Source of the DNA: JAIVGV01 sp032229975
Lineage (GTDB): Bacteria > Acidobacteriota > Blastocatellia > Pyrinomonadales > Pyrinomonadaceae
Assembly: GCA_032229975.1 (NCBI GenBank)
Contig: JAVXVG010000048.1
Location: forward strand, 1-64,000
DNA length: 64,000 bases
Reading direction: 5' to 3'
The position numbers were made by a program, and so were the translations under genes. Positions 42,318 to 52,323 of this stretch are shown one piece after another; within the stretch, counting starts at the first letter, position 1, and every line of letters begins with the position of its first letter. The notes beneath the pieces are model-generated. The model ran no database searches. It was not told the origin of the DNA and saw only the letters and a list, made by a program, of their open reading frames with translations.

Positions 42318-45300
42318 TTAGAAGTAGAACTTCACGCCGAGCTGAATGGTGCGCGGATCGCGCACGGCTCCGATGCGACCGAAGACACTTGAAGTGACGT
42401 TCGTGCTGGAGAAACTTCTAAAGTTCGTGTGGTTGAAGACGTTGAATGCCTCGCCGCGCAGTTGCAATCGCGTGTTCTCGGTGAAGCGGATGATCTTCGT
42501 CATCGTGAAGTCAACGCGATAGGTGGGGGGCCCGTTGATGATGCCGCGCTGCGCGTTGCCGGGCGTGTTCGAGAGACCGAAATTCGCATTGAGCGCGGGA
42601 TTGAACTGGAAGCAGGCCGTGTTGAAGTACTGCTGCAGCGTGTGCGGCGCGTTCTGGTTCGGATCGCAGATGACGTTCGGTCTGTTACCGGCGATGAGCG
42701 CGGCGTTGTTGCCGAGTCCGGCCGCGTCGTAGCTCGAAGTCGTCACTGTGAAAGGCAGACCGGAGTTTGCCGTCACGATGCCGGAGGCTTGCCAGCCGCC
42801 CAGCGTGCGGCCGGCGAGGTCGTGGCGGTTGGTGAAGAACGGCAGCTCGTAGATGTAGTTGACCGAGAGGATGTGCCGACGGTCGAGCGTCGCACGACTG
42901 TATTCGCTGTGAACGTCGAAGCTGTTCTGCGGAGCATTCGTGCGGTCGTTCTGCTCGTCGGTCAGGTTCTTCGACAAGGTGTAGGAGGCGCTCACCTGCG
43001 AGATGCCGGAGAAGCGATGCTGCATGAAGAGTTGCAGACTGTGGTAGTTCGAGTTGAAGCGCGGCTGCATCATCGTGATCGAGCGATAGCCGCGATAGGG
43101 CCGGAGCTGATCGAGGATGCGGTCGTCCTGAAAGCGCGTTGCGCCGACGACGTTCGGGTTGAGCGTCAACTGCGCATCGCTGCTCGCGCGGAAGGCGTAG
43201 CCCGCAGGCTGACAACGAACGAGGGGAACGGTGGAGGCCTGCGGCGTGTTGTTGCCCGGCGCGCAGAGCGAGTTCAGCGCAAGGCCCGGAGGCAATTCGT
43301 TGATCTCGACCAAGCCGACGAGGTGCGTGCCCTTCGAGCCGTAGTAACCGGCCGTGAACATCGTCTTCCTCGTTAACTGCTGCTGCCAGTCGAGCGACCA
43401 ATGCTGCATATAGGGCGTGTGCCAGTCGCTGTCCCTGCCACGAATGGTGAGTGCGGCGGCGGAGGCCGCGACGACAGTTCCGCCCGCAGGGTTATCGAGT
43501 CGCACGTTCGAGAAGTCAACGTTCTCCTGATAGGGAGGATTCTGACCGATGATCTGCTCGTCGTAGCCGACGAGAATCTGTTCGTGATAGACGCCGTAGC
43601 CGGTGCGGATCGAGGTCTTGCCCTTCTTGAACGGGTCCCAAGCGAGACCGACGCGGGGGGCCCAGTTGTTCGGCGTGTTGCTGATCTCTTTGCCGAAGGG
43701 CGAGACGCCGGGCGTGCAGTTGGGCAGGGTCTTCAAGTTCTGCGCGTTGACGACCAAGCCGTTGCAGTTGTTGCCCGTGCCAGCGATGATGTTGCCTGCG
43801 CCCGTCACCTGCGGCGCGGCGGCGGCATTGTAGAGTGAAGGGATGAAGTTCGAGAGCCGGCCGTTCTTGTCAAACGGCTGGCCGTAGCGCGAGAAGCGCA
43901 CGCCATAGTAGAGCGTCAGGTTCGAGTGGAAGCGCCATTCATCTTGTGCGAAGGCCTCCATGTTGTTCTGGCGCATATCCGCAGTGTAGTCAAACTTCGC
44001 TTGCCGGAACGTGACGACGTTTCCGAGCAGGAAGTTTGCGAAGCGTTGATCATTCTGATTGATCGCGCCCTGCGTGCCGGTGCTGACGACTCCGGCAGGA
44101 AGCGCACTGGAGAAGGAGAGGAACGAACCCTGATTCGGGCCTGTTGTGTCGGAGACGAGCGCGTTCTCGTTCTTGCGATAACGCGAATAGTTAGCTCCGT
44201 ACTTCAACGTGTGCGCGCCGAAGATGGTGCTCAAACTGCCACTGACGCCTTTCTTGTTCGAGAAGTTGTCGTAAGGGCCGAAGCCCTGTAGCGCGCTGAA
44301 GCCGTTGCCGGTGATCGTCGGGACGCGGTCGCGCGTGTTCGCGAAGGGCAGCGTGATCGGGATCGACGTGTTGCTGCTCGCGAGCGTTCCAACGTTGTGA
44401 CTGAGGATCGCGCCGTAGGAATAGTTGAAGCGTCCTTCGGCAATCGTCCTCGGCGTCGCTGCGTAAGTGAATTGTGCGGTGTGCGTGCGGCCGGGCGAGT
44501 TGGTCTCGGTCGTCGCAACGCCGGGCAAGCCGCTGCCGCTTGAGAAGAGCGAGTTGGCATCGAGCGTCGGGATTTTGTCGTTCTCGAAACGATAGAAAGC
44601 TGAGAGCTTGTTCGTGAAGGTGTGATCGAACTTGATAATCTCCTGACGGAAGTTCGACTTGTTGATGAACGCCGTCACCAGATCGCCCGTGAGCGTATTA
44701 CCGGGCAGAGGCAGCTTGTTGTAAATCTGCTGCACGTAAGCCTGTGCCGCCGGGCTCAAGAGGCCCGCGGGGATCGGCGTTCCGGCGGGCAAGATGTTCG
44801 CGCCCGTACAGGTTGAGCCGGCCACGTCGTTGCGGTTGATGCAGACGGGGATCGGGAAGATTCCCTGTCGTATGTCTGCGCTCGGCACGGTCGGATTAAA
44901 CGTCGGGTAGCGGAGATCGCGGCGTTGCTCTTCGGAGAAGAAGAAGAACGTCTTGGCTAATCTTCGCGCAGCGCCGTGTGTGCCGCCCTCGCCGAAATTC
45001 GGAACGTAGATGGGCCCCCCGACGGTGAAGCCGTAGTTATTATAGCGGAAGGGCGAGCGTTTGGCTTTGCCGTTCGAGTCGCGACCGAAGGCCGGATTCG
45101 TTGACGAGTTGATTAAAAAGTCGTTGGCGTTGAGCCGCTCGTTGCGAACGAACTCGAAGAGCGAGCCGTGGAAACGCTCGCCGCCCGAACGTGTGACGAC
45201 GTTGATCTGCCCGCCGCCGCTGCTACCGGCCTCAGCCGGATAGAGACTGCGCAGCACCTTGAACTCGCCGATGGAATCAACGCTGGGGTAAGCCTGAATC

Positions 45301-45956
45301 GTGATGTTCGAGCCACGGTCGGTGATATCCGCGCCGTCAACCGTGTAGGTGTTCTGGCTGCTGCGCGCGCCGTTGACGGAGATGTTGATGGTGTTGGCTT
45401 GACCGGCCGGGTTGGTCGTTCCGACATAGACCTGATCGGCGAGATCGTTTGAGACGCCGGGCGCGAGCGTGACGAGTTGAACAAAGTTGCGATTATTGAT
45501 CGAGAGTTCGCGCACCTGATCGCCGGTGATGACGGTCGAGGCGGTCGGCGTCGTCAGCTCAACCGTGAGCGGATCGGCTTCAACCGTCACGACCTCGGAG
45601 ATGTTACCGGCTTCGAGCGATACATCGATGGTGCGGCGCGAGTTCACGTCGAGCTTGACGTGAGTCTGCGCGCTCTTCTTGAAGCTCGGAGCTTCGACCG
45701 TCACGGTGTAAATGCCGACGGGCACAGATGGGATGCTGTACTCGCCCTCGTTGCCCGTCGTGACGGTGCGCACGACGATCTTCTTCTCCTCGTCGGTCAC
45801 GGTCACGGTTGCGCCTTTGACCGCCGAGCCGGAAACGTCTTTGACCGTGCCGTTGATCGTGCCGGTCGTGTCCTGCGCGCGCGCGACGCACAGGCTAGTG
45901 CAGAAAATGAGTGCGAGGATGATCAGGCGGCGTGCAAACTCTGCGTGCTGTCTCAT
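42318..45956 (-). CDS. Oar-like TonB-dependent outer-membrane receptor (first copy)
   Basis: About 1212 aa. I choose ATG 45956 because AAGGA lies 8-10 nt upstream, whereas ATG 45965 would touch it. Signal peptide RRLIILALIFCTSLCVARA, then a carboxypeptidase-regulatory-like beta domain (about 28-110; GTINGTVKDVSGSAVKGATV), a plug domain (DQVRELSINNRNFVQLVTLA, ARSSQNTYTVDGADITDR, AGSSGGGQINVVTRSGGERF) and a 22-strand-type beta barrel to the C-terminal aromatic end (QLGVKFYF). This is the Oar architecture abundant in Acidobacteriota. The substrate is unknown; neighbouring nagA and D-aminoacylase suggest peptidoglycan-derived or N-acylated compounds, which is inference. A strong promoter lies at 46116-46144. 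Confidence 0.92.
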   Translation of the reverse strand: MRQHAEFARRLIILALIFCTSLCVARAQDTTGTINGTVKDVSGSAVKGATVTVTDEEKKIVVRTVTTGNEGEYSIPSVPVGIYTVTVEAPSFKKSAQTHVKLDVNSRRTIDVSLEAGNISEVVTVEADPLTVELTTPTASTVITGDQVRELSINNRNFVQLVTLAPGVSNDLADQVYVGTTNPAGQANTINISVNGARSSQNTYTVDGADITDRGSNITIQAYPSVDSIGEFKVLRSLYPAEAGSSGGGQINVVTRSGGERFHGSLFEFVRNERLNANDFLINSSTNPAFGRDSNGKAKRSPFRYNNYGFTVGGPIYVPNFGEGGTHGAARRLAKTFFFFSEEQRRDLRYPTFNPTVPSADIRQGIFPIPVCINRNDVAGSTCTGANILPAGTPIPAGLLSPAAQAYVQQIYNKLPLPGNTLTGDLVTAFINKSNFRQEIIKFDHTFTNKLSAFYRFENDKIPTLDANSLFSSGSGLPGVATTETNSPGRTHTAQFTYAATPRTIAEGRFNYSYGAILSHNVGTLASSNTSIPITLPFANTRDRVPTITGNGFSALQGFGPYDNFSNKKGVSGSLSTIFGAHTLKYGANYSRYRKNENALVSDTTGPNQGSFLSFSSALPAGVVSTGTQGAINQNDQRFANFLLGNVVTFRQAKFDYTADMRQNNMEAFAQDEWRFHSNLTLYYGVRFSRYGQPFDKNGRLSNFIPSLYNAAAAPQVTGAGNIIAGTGNNCNGLVVNAQNLKTLPNCTPGVSPFGKEISNTPNNWAPRVGLAWDPFKKGKTSIRTGYGVYHEQILVGYDEQIIGQNPPYQENVDFSNVRLDNPAGGTVVAASAAALTIRGRDSDWHTPYMQHWSLDWQQQLTRKTMFTAGYYGSKGTHLVGLVEINELPPGLALNSLCAPGNNTPQASTVPLVRCQPAGYAFRASSDAQLTLNPNVVGATRFQDDRILDQLRPYRGYRSITMMQPRFNSNYHSLQLFMQHRFSGISQVSASYTLSKNLTDEQNDRTNAPQNSFDVHSEYSRATLDRRHILSVNYIYELPFFTNRHDLAGRTLGGWQASGIVTANSGLPFTVTTSSYDAAGLGNNAALIAGNRPNVICDPNQNAPHTLQQYFNTACFQFNPALNANFGLSNTPGNAQRGIINGPPTYRVDFTMTKIIRFTENTRLQLRGEAFNVFNHTNFRSFSSTNVTSSVFGRIGAVRDPRTIQLGVKFYF

Positions 45957-46082
45957 GGGGTGCATTCCTTTTCTCTGAGAAGGGTCTGATTCGTGCCGGA
46001 AATATCAGAGGCTTCGCGCGAGGCGAAACCCGACGTTCAGCTTTGACTGAGATCGATGACGAATTGCGTTTGACTTCGTTTC

Positions 46083-46098
46083 CGGTAAGGGATTACCG
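46083..46098. promoter_or_regulatory. Operator-like palindrome downstream of the receptor promoter
   Basis: CGGTAA-GGGA-TTACCG, perfect 6-bp arms, about 10-25 nt after the expected transcription start of the Oar-like gene. Suits a repressor site; the regulator is unknown. Confidence 0.35.
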
Positions 46099-46115
46099 CA
46101 AGAACGTTGCCGGAA

Positions 46116-46144
46116 CTTATACACTTAACGCGCGCGCGTGGCAA
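46116..46144 (-). promoter_or_regulatory. Promoter of the first Oar-like receptor gene
   Basis: Minus strand TTGCCA (46139-46144), 17-nt spacer, TATAAG (46116-46121). Predicted start about 46109, giving a leader of about 150 nt. Located between the D-aminoacylase stop and the receptor start. Confidence 0.55.
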
Positions 46145-46158
46145 GCAACACACTCTAT

Positions 46159-47793
46159 TCAGTTGCCCGCAACGAGTTGAACGCCTTGCGCGCCCGCGCC
46201 ACGAAGCGCCGCGCCGGGTCGTGCCCCGGTCATACGCCCGTCGGCGAAGACTGCTTGACCATTGACGAAGACGCGACTGATGCCGACCGGATACTGATGC
46301 GGCTCGTCGTATGTAGAGCGGTCGCCGATCTGCTGATCGTCGAAGACGACGATGTCGGCGGCGAAGCCTTCGCGCAGGAGGCCCCGGTCGCGCAAGTGGA
46401 AAGTTTGCGCGGGGAGCGAAGTCATCTTTCTGATCGCGTCTTCGAGCGCAACGATCTTCAGTTCTCTAACATAGTGTCCGAGCACGCGCGCGTTGTTGCC
46501 GTAGCCACGCGGGTGCGGCACGCCTTCGCCGAGGCGGAGCACGCCGCTATCGGAGGCGATCATCGTGAAGGGCTCGCGCATGATCGTCTGCACGTCCTGC
46601 TCGCCCATGCCGTGATAGACCATGCCTGCGCCGCCCGCCGCATACATCTCAAGCATCTGCTCGATCTGGCTGTCAACGTCCCTTTTCTTTTTAGCCTCAA
46701 GCGTGATCCGCGCGATGGACTTGCCGTTGAACGCGGGCGTGGGCCGGTAGCTTGCGACGACCGCAAAGTCGTAGTCGTCGAAGCCGCCGCGCTTGAGCGC
46801 GTCTCGCATCTCGCGATGGGCACGTTCGCGCGTCGCCTCGTCCGCGAGTCGCTTCTTCCCTTCCTCGCGCCCGCCTTCGAGTAACCAACTCGGCAGACGC
46901 GAATCGAGCGAAGTGGAACTCGCAGTGTAGGCGTACTGATCAACCGTGACGGAGAGACCACGCGCGCGTGCATCGCGCACCAAGCCGAGCGTCATCGGAC
47001 TCTGGCCCCAGAGACGCTTGCTCGCGATCTTGAAGTGTGAAATCTCGACGGGAAGATTCGCCTGCTCGCCGATCTGTATGCTCTCGCGAATCGCATCGAC
47101 GATGTGCTCGCCCTCGCTTCTCATGTGTGTCGCATAGACGCCGCCATAGCGCGCGGCGACTTTCGCGAGCGCGACGATCTCATCCGTCTTCGCGTAAGTT
47201 CCGGGAACGTAGATAAGGCCTGTTGATAGTCCGACCGCGCCGTCGCGCATCGCTTGATCGACCGTCTGCTCCATCTGATGCAATTCATCAGCCGTCGGCT
47301 CGCGGTTGGCGAGCCCCATCACTTTCTGTCTCACCGATCCGTGCGCGACGAGCGTCGCGAGGTTGACTGCTATTGGCGTCTGTCGCGTGCGATCCAGAAA
47401 CTCGCCGATGTTCGTCGCCGATGTTCCGCAGTTGCCCGTGACCAAAGTCGTCACGCCCATGCGCACGAAGTTCTCGGCGGCGGGCTGAGCGTAGATGCCC
47501 TCGACGTGCGTGTGCACGTCGATGAAGCCGGGGGCGACGATCTGATTGTGCGCGTCAAAGACTTCGCGCGCTTGCGACGTGGGGATCGGGCCCACGCGCA
47601 CGATGCGACCGCCGCGCACGCCCACGTCCGCGCGGAACCACGGGTTGCCCGCGCCGTCCACGACGCGACCGTTCGTGATCACGAGATCGTAGAGCGGGGC
47701 CTCCTGCCCACGCAGGGCCGGAACGTGGTTCGACGCAAAGATGAATGTCAGCAGGAGCGCGTAGGCTAAACGCGTGCGCAGGGTTTGCGGCAT
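46159..47793 (-). CDS. Secreted D-aminoacylase (N-acyl-D-amino-acid deacylase)
   Basis: 544 aa with signal peptide (LAYALLLTFIFASNHVPALRG). Amidohydrolase fold: YDLVITNGRVVDGAGNPWFR, VAPGFIDVHTHVEGIY, VTTLVTGNCGTSATN (the metal-bridging Cys typical of D-aminoacylases), THMRSEGEHIVDAI, VEISHFKIASKRLWG, MIASDSGVLRLGEGVPHPRG and YPVGISRVFVNGQAVF. It releases fatty acid or acetate from N-acyl-D-amino acids such as N-acyl-D-Glu or D-Ala derivatives. The export signal and flanking receptor genes suggest it acts on periplasmic substrates. It precedes the Oar-like gene on the same strand. Confidence 0.9.
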   Translation of the reverse strand: MPQTLRTRLAYALLLTFIFASNHVPALRGQEAPLYDLVITNGRVVDGAGNPWFRADVGVRGGRIVRVGPIPTSQAREVFDAHNQIVAPGFIDVHTHVEGIYAQPAAENFVRMGVTTLVTGNCGTSATNIGEFLDRTRQTPIAVNLATLVAHGSVRQKVMGLANREPTADELHQMEQTVDQAMRDGAVGLSTGLIYVPGTYAKTDEIVALAKVAARYGGVYATHMRSEGEHIVDAIRESIQIGEQANLPVEISHFKIASKRLWGQSPMTLGLVRDARARGLSVTVDQYAYTASSTSLDSRLPSWLLEGGREEGKKRLADEATRERAHREMRDALKRGGFDDYDFAVVASYRPTPAFNGKSIARITLEAKKKRDVDSQIEQMLEMYAAGGAGMVYHGMGEQDVQTIMREPFTMIASDSGVLRLGEGVPHPRGYGNNARVLGHYVRELKIVALEDAIRKMTSLPAQTFHLRDRGLLREGFAADIVVFDDQQIGDRSTYDEPHQYPVGISRVFVNGQAVFADGRMTGARPGAALRGAGAQGVQLVAGN

Positions 47794-48300
47794 CTGTTAA
47801 GTGATCGGGCGCAGGCGTCGGCGCGTATCGAGTCCGCGCTGATGAGCCGCACTTGAACGGAAGTTGTGTCTGTTGCTATCGGGCGAAGGTTAAAGCTGAA
47901 GCGGCGACGGTCAAAAACCTAACGGGACTGCGCCGCGTCCTTATGGTACGCGCCCATTCTAAAGAAGTGGCGGGCGATAAGGAAAGCTAAAAGTTCTTAT
48001 CTGCGCCATAAGCTATGCTAATGTCGCAAAGCTGTCGAAATTTAGCTTGACGGTCGCGGCGCGACTCTATATTTTCCTCAACGCATACGCAGACCGCGTT
48101 CGCTCTAACAACGTCCGGCGGATAAAGAAGGGCGACGCGCGTGCGACACCAACGGTAGTTTCCTTAGCATCTCCTTCATACTTCGCGGCAATCTTCGGGC
48201 GCAACGTGCGCCTTCGATTAAGAGCAGTTTCGCATCGACAGTCTCGCATCGGCAGTCTCGCTTGCTCTTCACGTCACAATCAGTTTAAAGGAGGAGTTTC
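47794..48300. other. Intergenic region between divergent D-aminoacylase and second Oar-like gene
   Basis: About 507 nt. No additional gene. It holds a candidate promoter (48047-48075, plus strand) and two tandem 14-bp near-identical direct repeats TCGCATCGACAGTC / TCGCATCGGCAGTC (48230-48243 and 48244-48257), 40-70 nt before the receptor start. These repeats could be regulator sites. The rest is unremarkable. Confidence 0.4.
48047..48075 (+). promoter_or_regulatory. Candidate promoter of the second Oar-like gene
   Basis: TTGACG (48047-48052) with TATATT (48068-48073, spacer 15) or TATTTT (48070-48075, spacer 17). It would leave a leader of about 215 nt before the ATG at 48301. Confidence 0.4.
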
Positions 48301-51300
48301 ATGTCCCGTCTCATCTCCCGCACCCTCTGGCTCTTCGCGTTCGCCGTTCTAGCGGTGGGAACATCATTCGCGCAGGCAGGCACTTCGCGCCTCAACGGAA
48401 CCGTCACCGACTCGACCGGCGCGGTCGTCGCCGGCGCGACCGTGACGGCGAAGAACGAAGCGACCGGCGCGTCGCAGACGCAGACCACGACCGACGCCGG
48501 TCTCTACGCCTTCCCGTCGCTCCCCCTCGGCGTCTATACGATCACGGTCGAGCGTAGCGGTTTCAAGACCGTCCAGCGCACGAAGAACGAGTTGCAGATC
48601 AACACGCCGCTCGCCATCGATGTCGTGCTCGAAGCGGGACAGGTTTCTGAGGTCGTCACTGTGCAGGGCGGAGCCGAACAGTTGCAGACGGAGAACGCGA
48701 CCATCGGCAACGTCGTCGAGCACAAGGCGATTGAGCAACTACCTTTGAACGGACGCAACCCGCTCAACCTGATTGCCTATGAGCCCGGCGTCACGCTGCG
48801 CTCGCAGGGCGGGGCCGGTTCGGGCGTCAGCGTCAACGGCTCGCGCGACCGCGCGTTTAACGTGACCATCGACGGCATCGACGCCAACGAATCGTCCGCG
48901 CCGAACCCTACGTCGAACATCTATCGTCTGACGCCCGACAACGTGCAGGAGTACAAGGTGACGACCAACAACGCGACCGCCGAGGAGGGCCGCAACTCCG
49001 GCGCGTCGATCTCCGTCGCCACGCGTTCGGGAGGGAATGAGTTTCACGGCACGGCTTTCTACTTCCTGCGCAACGACAAGCTGAACGCCAACGACTTCTT
49101 CTCAAACGCGCAGGGCACGCCGCGCCACAAGGTCAAGCTCGATCAGCCCGGCTTCGATCTGAGTGGCCCTATTCGCAAGAACAAGACCTTCTTCTACGGC
49201 AGCTTCCAACACACGAAGGTCAACTTCACGACGCCCATCGCCGAGACCTTCGGCATCCCGACGATCTACACGCCGACCGCGCTCAACGGCGCGTTCCGCT
49301 ACTTCCGCGCCGACCCGACGTGCACCTCGGCGGGCGCGGGCAACTGCTTCCGTATCGGCTCGACCGTTATCCGCAGCAACAACGTGCTGCTCGTTAACCC
49401 GACGACCGGCGCGCTGCGCGCAGACCTCGGCGTGCACGAGTGCGCGACGACGACCGACTTGAACTGCGTCGCCAGCTACAGCTTGTCGGCGGCGGCTAAT
49501 AATCCGAACGCCGTCGGCATCGATCCGAAGATGGCGGCGTTCTTCAAAGGCTACCCCGCGCCGAATCGCTACGACTGCGGCGACGCGCTCAACACCGGCT
49601 GTTACGTCTGGGACCCTGCGACCGAGCACAAGGGGCCCGCCTATAACGTCCGCATCGATCATACGATCAATCAGAACCAGAGCGTCTTCGGTCGATACTT
49701 GTGGTCAACCTACAACACGCTCGGCGGCGATCCGTTGAACGGTCGCCCCGTCGTGCTACCCGGCTTCCCGCCCGAAGGCGAGGTCTTCCGCGACACGAAG
49801 AACCTCGCGCTCGGTCATCGCTGGGCCATCTCCCCGCGCATGGTCAACGAGTTGACGGCGGGCTTCGGTCGCTTCCAATTCCTCTTCACGCAGGGCGAGG
49901 CGAACCCTGCGTTTCCGGACGTGAACCCGTTCGTCTTCTTGAACGTCGATAACCCCGTGCTCAACACGCCGCGCACGGAACGCATCGTCACCGTCCCGCA
50001 GTTGCTCGACAACTTTCACGTGACGAGCGGCGCGCACCAGTTCAGCACCGGCTTCAACTTCCGCTTCTATCGCCACATCGATCATCGCGGCCAGCCCGGC
50101 GGCATCAACGTCACGCCGAGCCTCTCGTTCGACGCGAGCGTGCGCTCGCCGACCACGCTCGGCTTCGTCATCCCGACGACGGCCAGCAGCTCGCGCTCCG
50201 GCATCAACTCAACCGATTCGACCCGCCTGCAAAACTACATCAACGAGTTGTCAGGCATCCCCGCGCGACTCACGCAGGCCTTCATCGGCAACTTGAACGA
50301 AGACGCGTTCCTTCCTTTCCAGTCGAACGGCGTCGTCTCTTTGCAGGCGATCAGAACCGATCTCAACCAGTTCAACTTCTACGGACAGGACGAGTGGAAG
50401 CTGCGACCCAACTTGACGATCAACTACGGCGTGCGTTGGGAAGTGAACCCGCCCGCCAACACGCCCGGCTTCACCTATCGCGCGAGCACACCTATTGCGG
50501 GCACGCCGGGGCCAGCAAGCCCTGTTGTGAATACGCCCGGCGCAGTCACCTTCGCCCCGTCTAACAAGTGGTGGAACAGCAACAATCTCGGCGCGATTGG
50601 CCCGCGCCTCGGCCTCGCGTGGTCGCCCAACTACAAGTCCGGCTTCATGCGCGCGCTCTTCGGCGCGAGCGGCCATAGCGTCGTGCGCGTCGGCTACGGC
50701 ATGGCATTCGACACCATCAGTTCATTTCAGGTGACGGCGGTGGCGGGCAGCGTGCCCGGCTTGAGGACGACCTGCGCCGTGACCGTCGGCTCTACACCGC
50801 CAACCGGCTGCGCGAGTGTTCCTTCAACCACGATCAGCGGCGGCTTCCCGCTCGCGCTCGCGCCGCCGACCATCAAACCCTCTTCGTTCCTGACGCCGCC
50901 GCTTCTGCTCAATGGCAGCGCGCCGTCGATCACCGCCTTCGATCCGAACTTGAAAATCCCGACTGTCCACCAGTGGAACGTGAGCCTGCAACGCGAGCTG
51001 CCCGGCGGCTTCGTCATGCAGGCGGCCTATATCGGTCGTCGCGGTGAACGTCTCTTCATGGCTTACGACATCAACCAGATCAGCGCCGATCCGATCCTGC
51101 AATCGTTCCGTATGCTGCAAGCGAACAACGCCGCGACGAACTGTCTGCCGAGCGGCGCGACGCGCGACACCACGCTCGCCGCTTGCGTCGCGCCCTTCTC
51201 AGCCGCGCAAATTCCGCTGCTCGCCGCAGGCGTCTCCGCGATCAACGCAACGTTCGTCAACTCGTCAACCGTTCAGGGCCAGCTCGTCAACAACGCGGCG

Positions 51301-52218
51301 GGCTCACTCGCCGCGCGCATCGAGAACACGACGCTTGCGTTCAAGCTGCGACCTAATCAACAGTTCTCCAAGATCACTTACATCGATAACAGTGGCGACT
51401 CGAACTATCATGCCGCGCAGTTCACCCTGCGTCGCCGCTTCTCTTCCGGGCTCGGCTTGAACGCGGCTTACACGTTCGCCAAGTCCATCGACGATCAATC
51501 GGTCGATCCCGTCGGCACGACTTCGAGCGGCGCATTGACGACCACGACCTCGCGCTCCGTTGCCGACATACGCAACTTCCGAGAGGAGCGTGCCGTCTCA
51601 GACTTCGACCGCAAACACGTCTTCACGGCCACCTCCGTCTGGGAGTTGCCGTTCGGTCGCGGTCGCCACTTCCTCGCGGACTCGCACGGCGTCGTCAACC
51701 ATCTCGTCGGCGGCTGGACGGTCAACTCGATCTACACCTTCATGACCGGCGAGCCATTCCAAGTTAATAGCGGACAGTTCACCTCGAACGCCTCGCACGT
51801 CTCGCGCGCGCTCGTGCTCGACCCGACAGTCACCGCGCACTTGCAGGATTTACCGAACGTGCTCGGGCCGGTCGTCTTCGAGAACAATCTGGCTTTCGCC
51901 ATCCCGCCCGCAGGCTCGAACGGATCGGGGCGCAACATCTATCGTGGCCCGACCTACTGGAATCTCGACATGGGGATCGTCAAGATGTTTAACCTCACCG
52001 AAAGATTCCGCTTGCAATTCCGCACGGAGATGTTCAACGCGCTGAACCATCCGAACTTCGACAACCCGCGCAGCGCGTCCGTCGGCTCGCCCACACTCAC
52101 CTCCTCGCAATTCGGTCGCACCTGCTGCACGACCGTCTCGCCAAACACCGCGACGAACGTCATCCAGACGGGCGAGTCGGCGCGCGTCATCCAGTTCGGT
52201 CTGAAACTACAGTTCTAA
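48301..52218 (+). CDS. Oar-like TonB-dependent outer-membrane receptor (second copy)
   Basis: 1305 aa with a strong AAAGGAGGAG ribosome-binding site. Signal peptide LWLFAFAVLAVGTSFA. Order of domains: carboxypeptidase-regulatory-like domain (RLNGTVTDSTGAVVAGATVT, SLPLGVYTITVERSGFKTV), plug (EQLPLNGRNPLNLIAYEPGV, GSRDRAFNVTIDGIDANESS, GASISVATRSGGNEFHG), then a large barrel ending RVIQFGLKLQF. It is not an identical copy of the receptor at 42318: the plug and barrel have diverged, for example NGRNPLNLIA versus INNRNFVQLV. Substrate unknown. It is transcribed towards the peptidoglycan-recycling operon and ends in a strong terminator. Confidence 0.93.
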   Translation: MSRLISRTLWLFAFAVLAVGTSFAQAGTSRLNGTVTDSTGAVVAGATVTAKNEATGASQTQTTTDAGLYAFPSLPLGVYTITVERSGFKTVQRTKNELQINTPLAIDVVLEAGQVSEVVTVQGGAEQLQTENATIGNVVEHKAIEQLPLNGRNPLNLIAYEPGVTLRSQGGAGSGVSVNGSRDRAFNVTIDGIDANESSAPNPTSNIYRLTPDNVQEYKVTTNNATAEEGRNSGASISVATRSGGNEFHGTAFYFLRNDKLNANDFFSNAQGTPRHKVKLDQPGFDLSGPIRKNKTFFYGSFQHTKVNFTTPIAETFGIPTIYTPTALNGAFRYFRADPTCTSAGAGNCFRIGSTVIRSNNVLLVNPTTGALRADLGVHECATTTDLNCVASYSLSAAANNPNAVGIDPKMAAFFKGYPAPNRYDCGDALNTGCYVWDPATEHKGPAYNVRIDHTINQNQSVFGRYLWSTYNTLGGDPLNGRPVVLPGFPPEGEVFRDTKNLALGHRWAISPRMVNELTAGFGRFQFLFTQGEANPAFPDVNPFVFLNVDNPVLNTPRTERIVTVPQLLDNFHVTSGAHQFSTGFNFRFYRHIDHRGQPGGINVTPSLSFDASVRSPTTLGFVIPTTASSSRSGINSTDSTRLQNYINELSGIPARLTQAFIGNLNEDAFLPFQSNGVVSLQAIRTDLNQFNFYGQDEWKLRPNLTINYGVRWEVNPPANTPGFTYRASTPIAGTPGPASPVVNTPGAVTFAPSNKWWNSNNLGAIGPRLGLAWSPNYKSGFMRALFGASGHSVVRVGYGMAFDTISSFQVTAVAGSVPGLRTTCAVTVGSTPPTGCASVPSTTISGGFPLALAPPTIKPSSFLTPPLLLNGSAPSITAFDPNLKIPTVHQWNVSLQRELPGGFVMQAAYIGRRGERLFMAYDINQISADPILQSFRMLQANNAATNCLPSGATRDTTLAACVAPFSAAQIPLLAAGVSAINATFVNSSTVQGQLVNNAAGSLAARIENTTLAFKLRPNQQFSKITYIDNSGDSNYHAAQFTLRRRFSSGLGLNAAYTFAKSIDDQSVDPVGTTSSGALTTTTSRSVADIRNFREERAVSDFDRKHVFTATSVWELPFGRGRHFLADSHGVVNHLVGGWTVNSIYTFMTGEPFQVNSGQFTSNASHVSRALVLDPTVTAHLQDLPNVLGPVVFENNLAFAIPPAGSNGSGRNIYRGPTYWNLDMGIVKMFNLTERFRLQFRTEMFNALNHPNFDNPRSASVGSPTLTSSQFGRTCCTTVSPNTATNVIQTGESARVIQFGLKLQF

Positions 52219-52245
52219 CTTTCAGACTGAAGCTGATAAACAACA

Positions 52246-52280
52246 GGGCGCGATCCAACGGGATCGCGCCCCTCTTCTTT
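52246..52280 (+). terminator. Intrinsic terminator between receptor and TPR genes
   Basis: Perfect 11-bp stem GGGCGCGATCC (52246-52256) / GGATCGCGCCC (52261-52271), 4-nt loop AACG, then CTCTTCTTT. Serves the convergent ends of the receptor and TPR genes. Confidence 0.85.
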
Positions 52281-52323
52281 ACGAGCGTCTGGAACAACAG
52301 GACGGCTGTCGCAGCTCTCTAAA

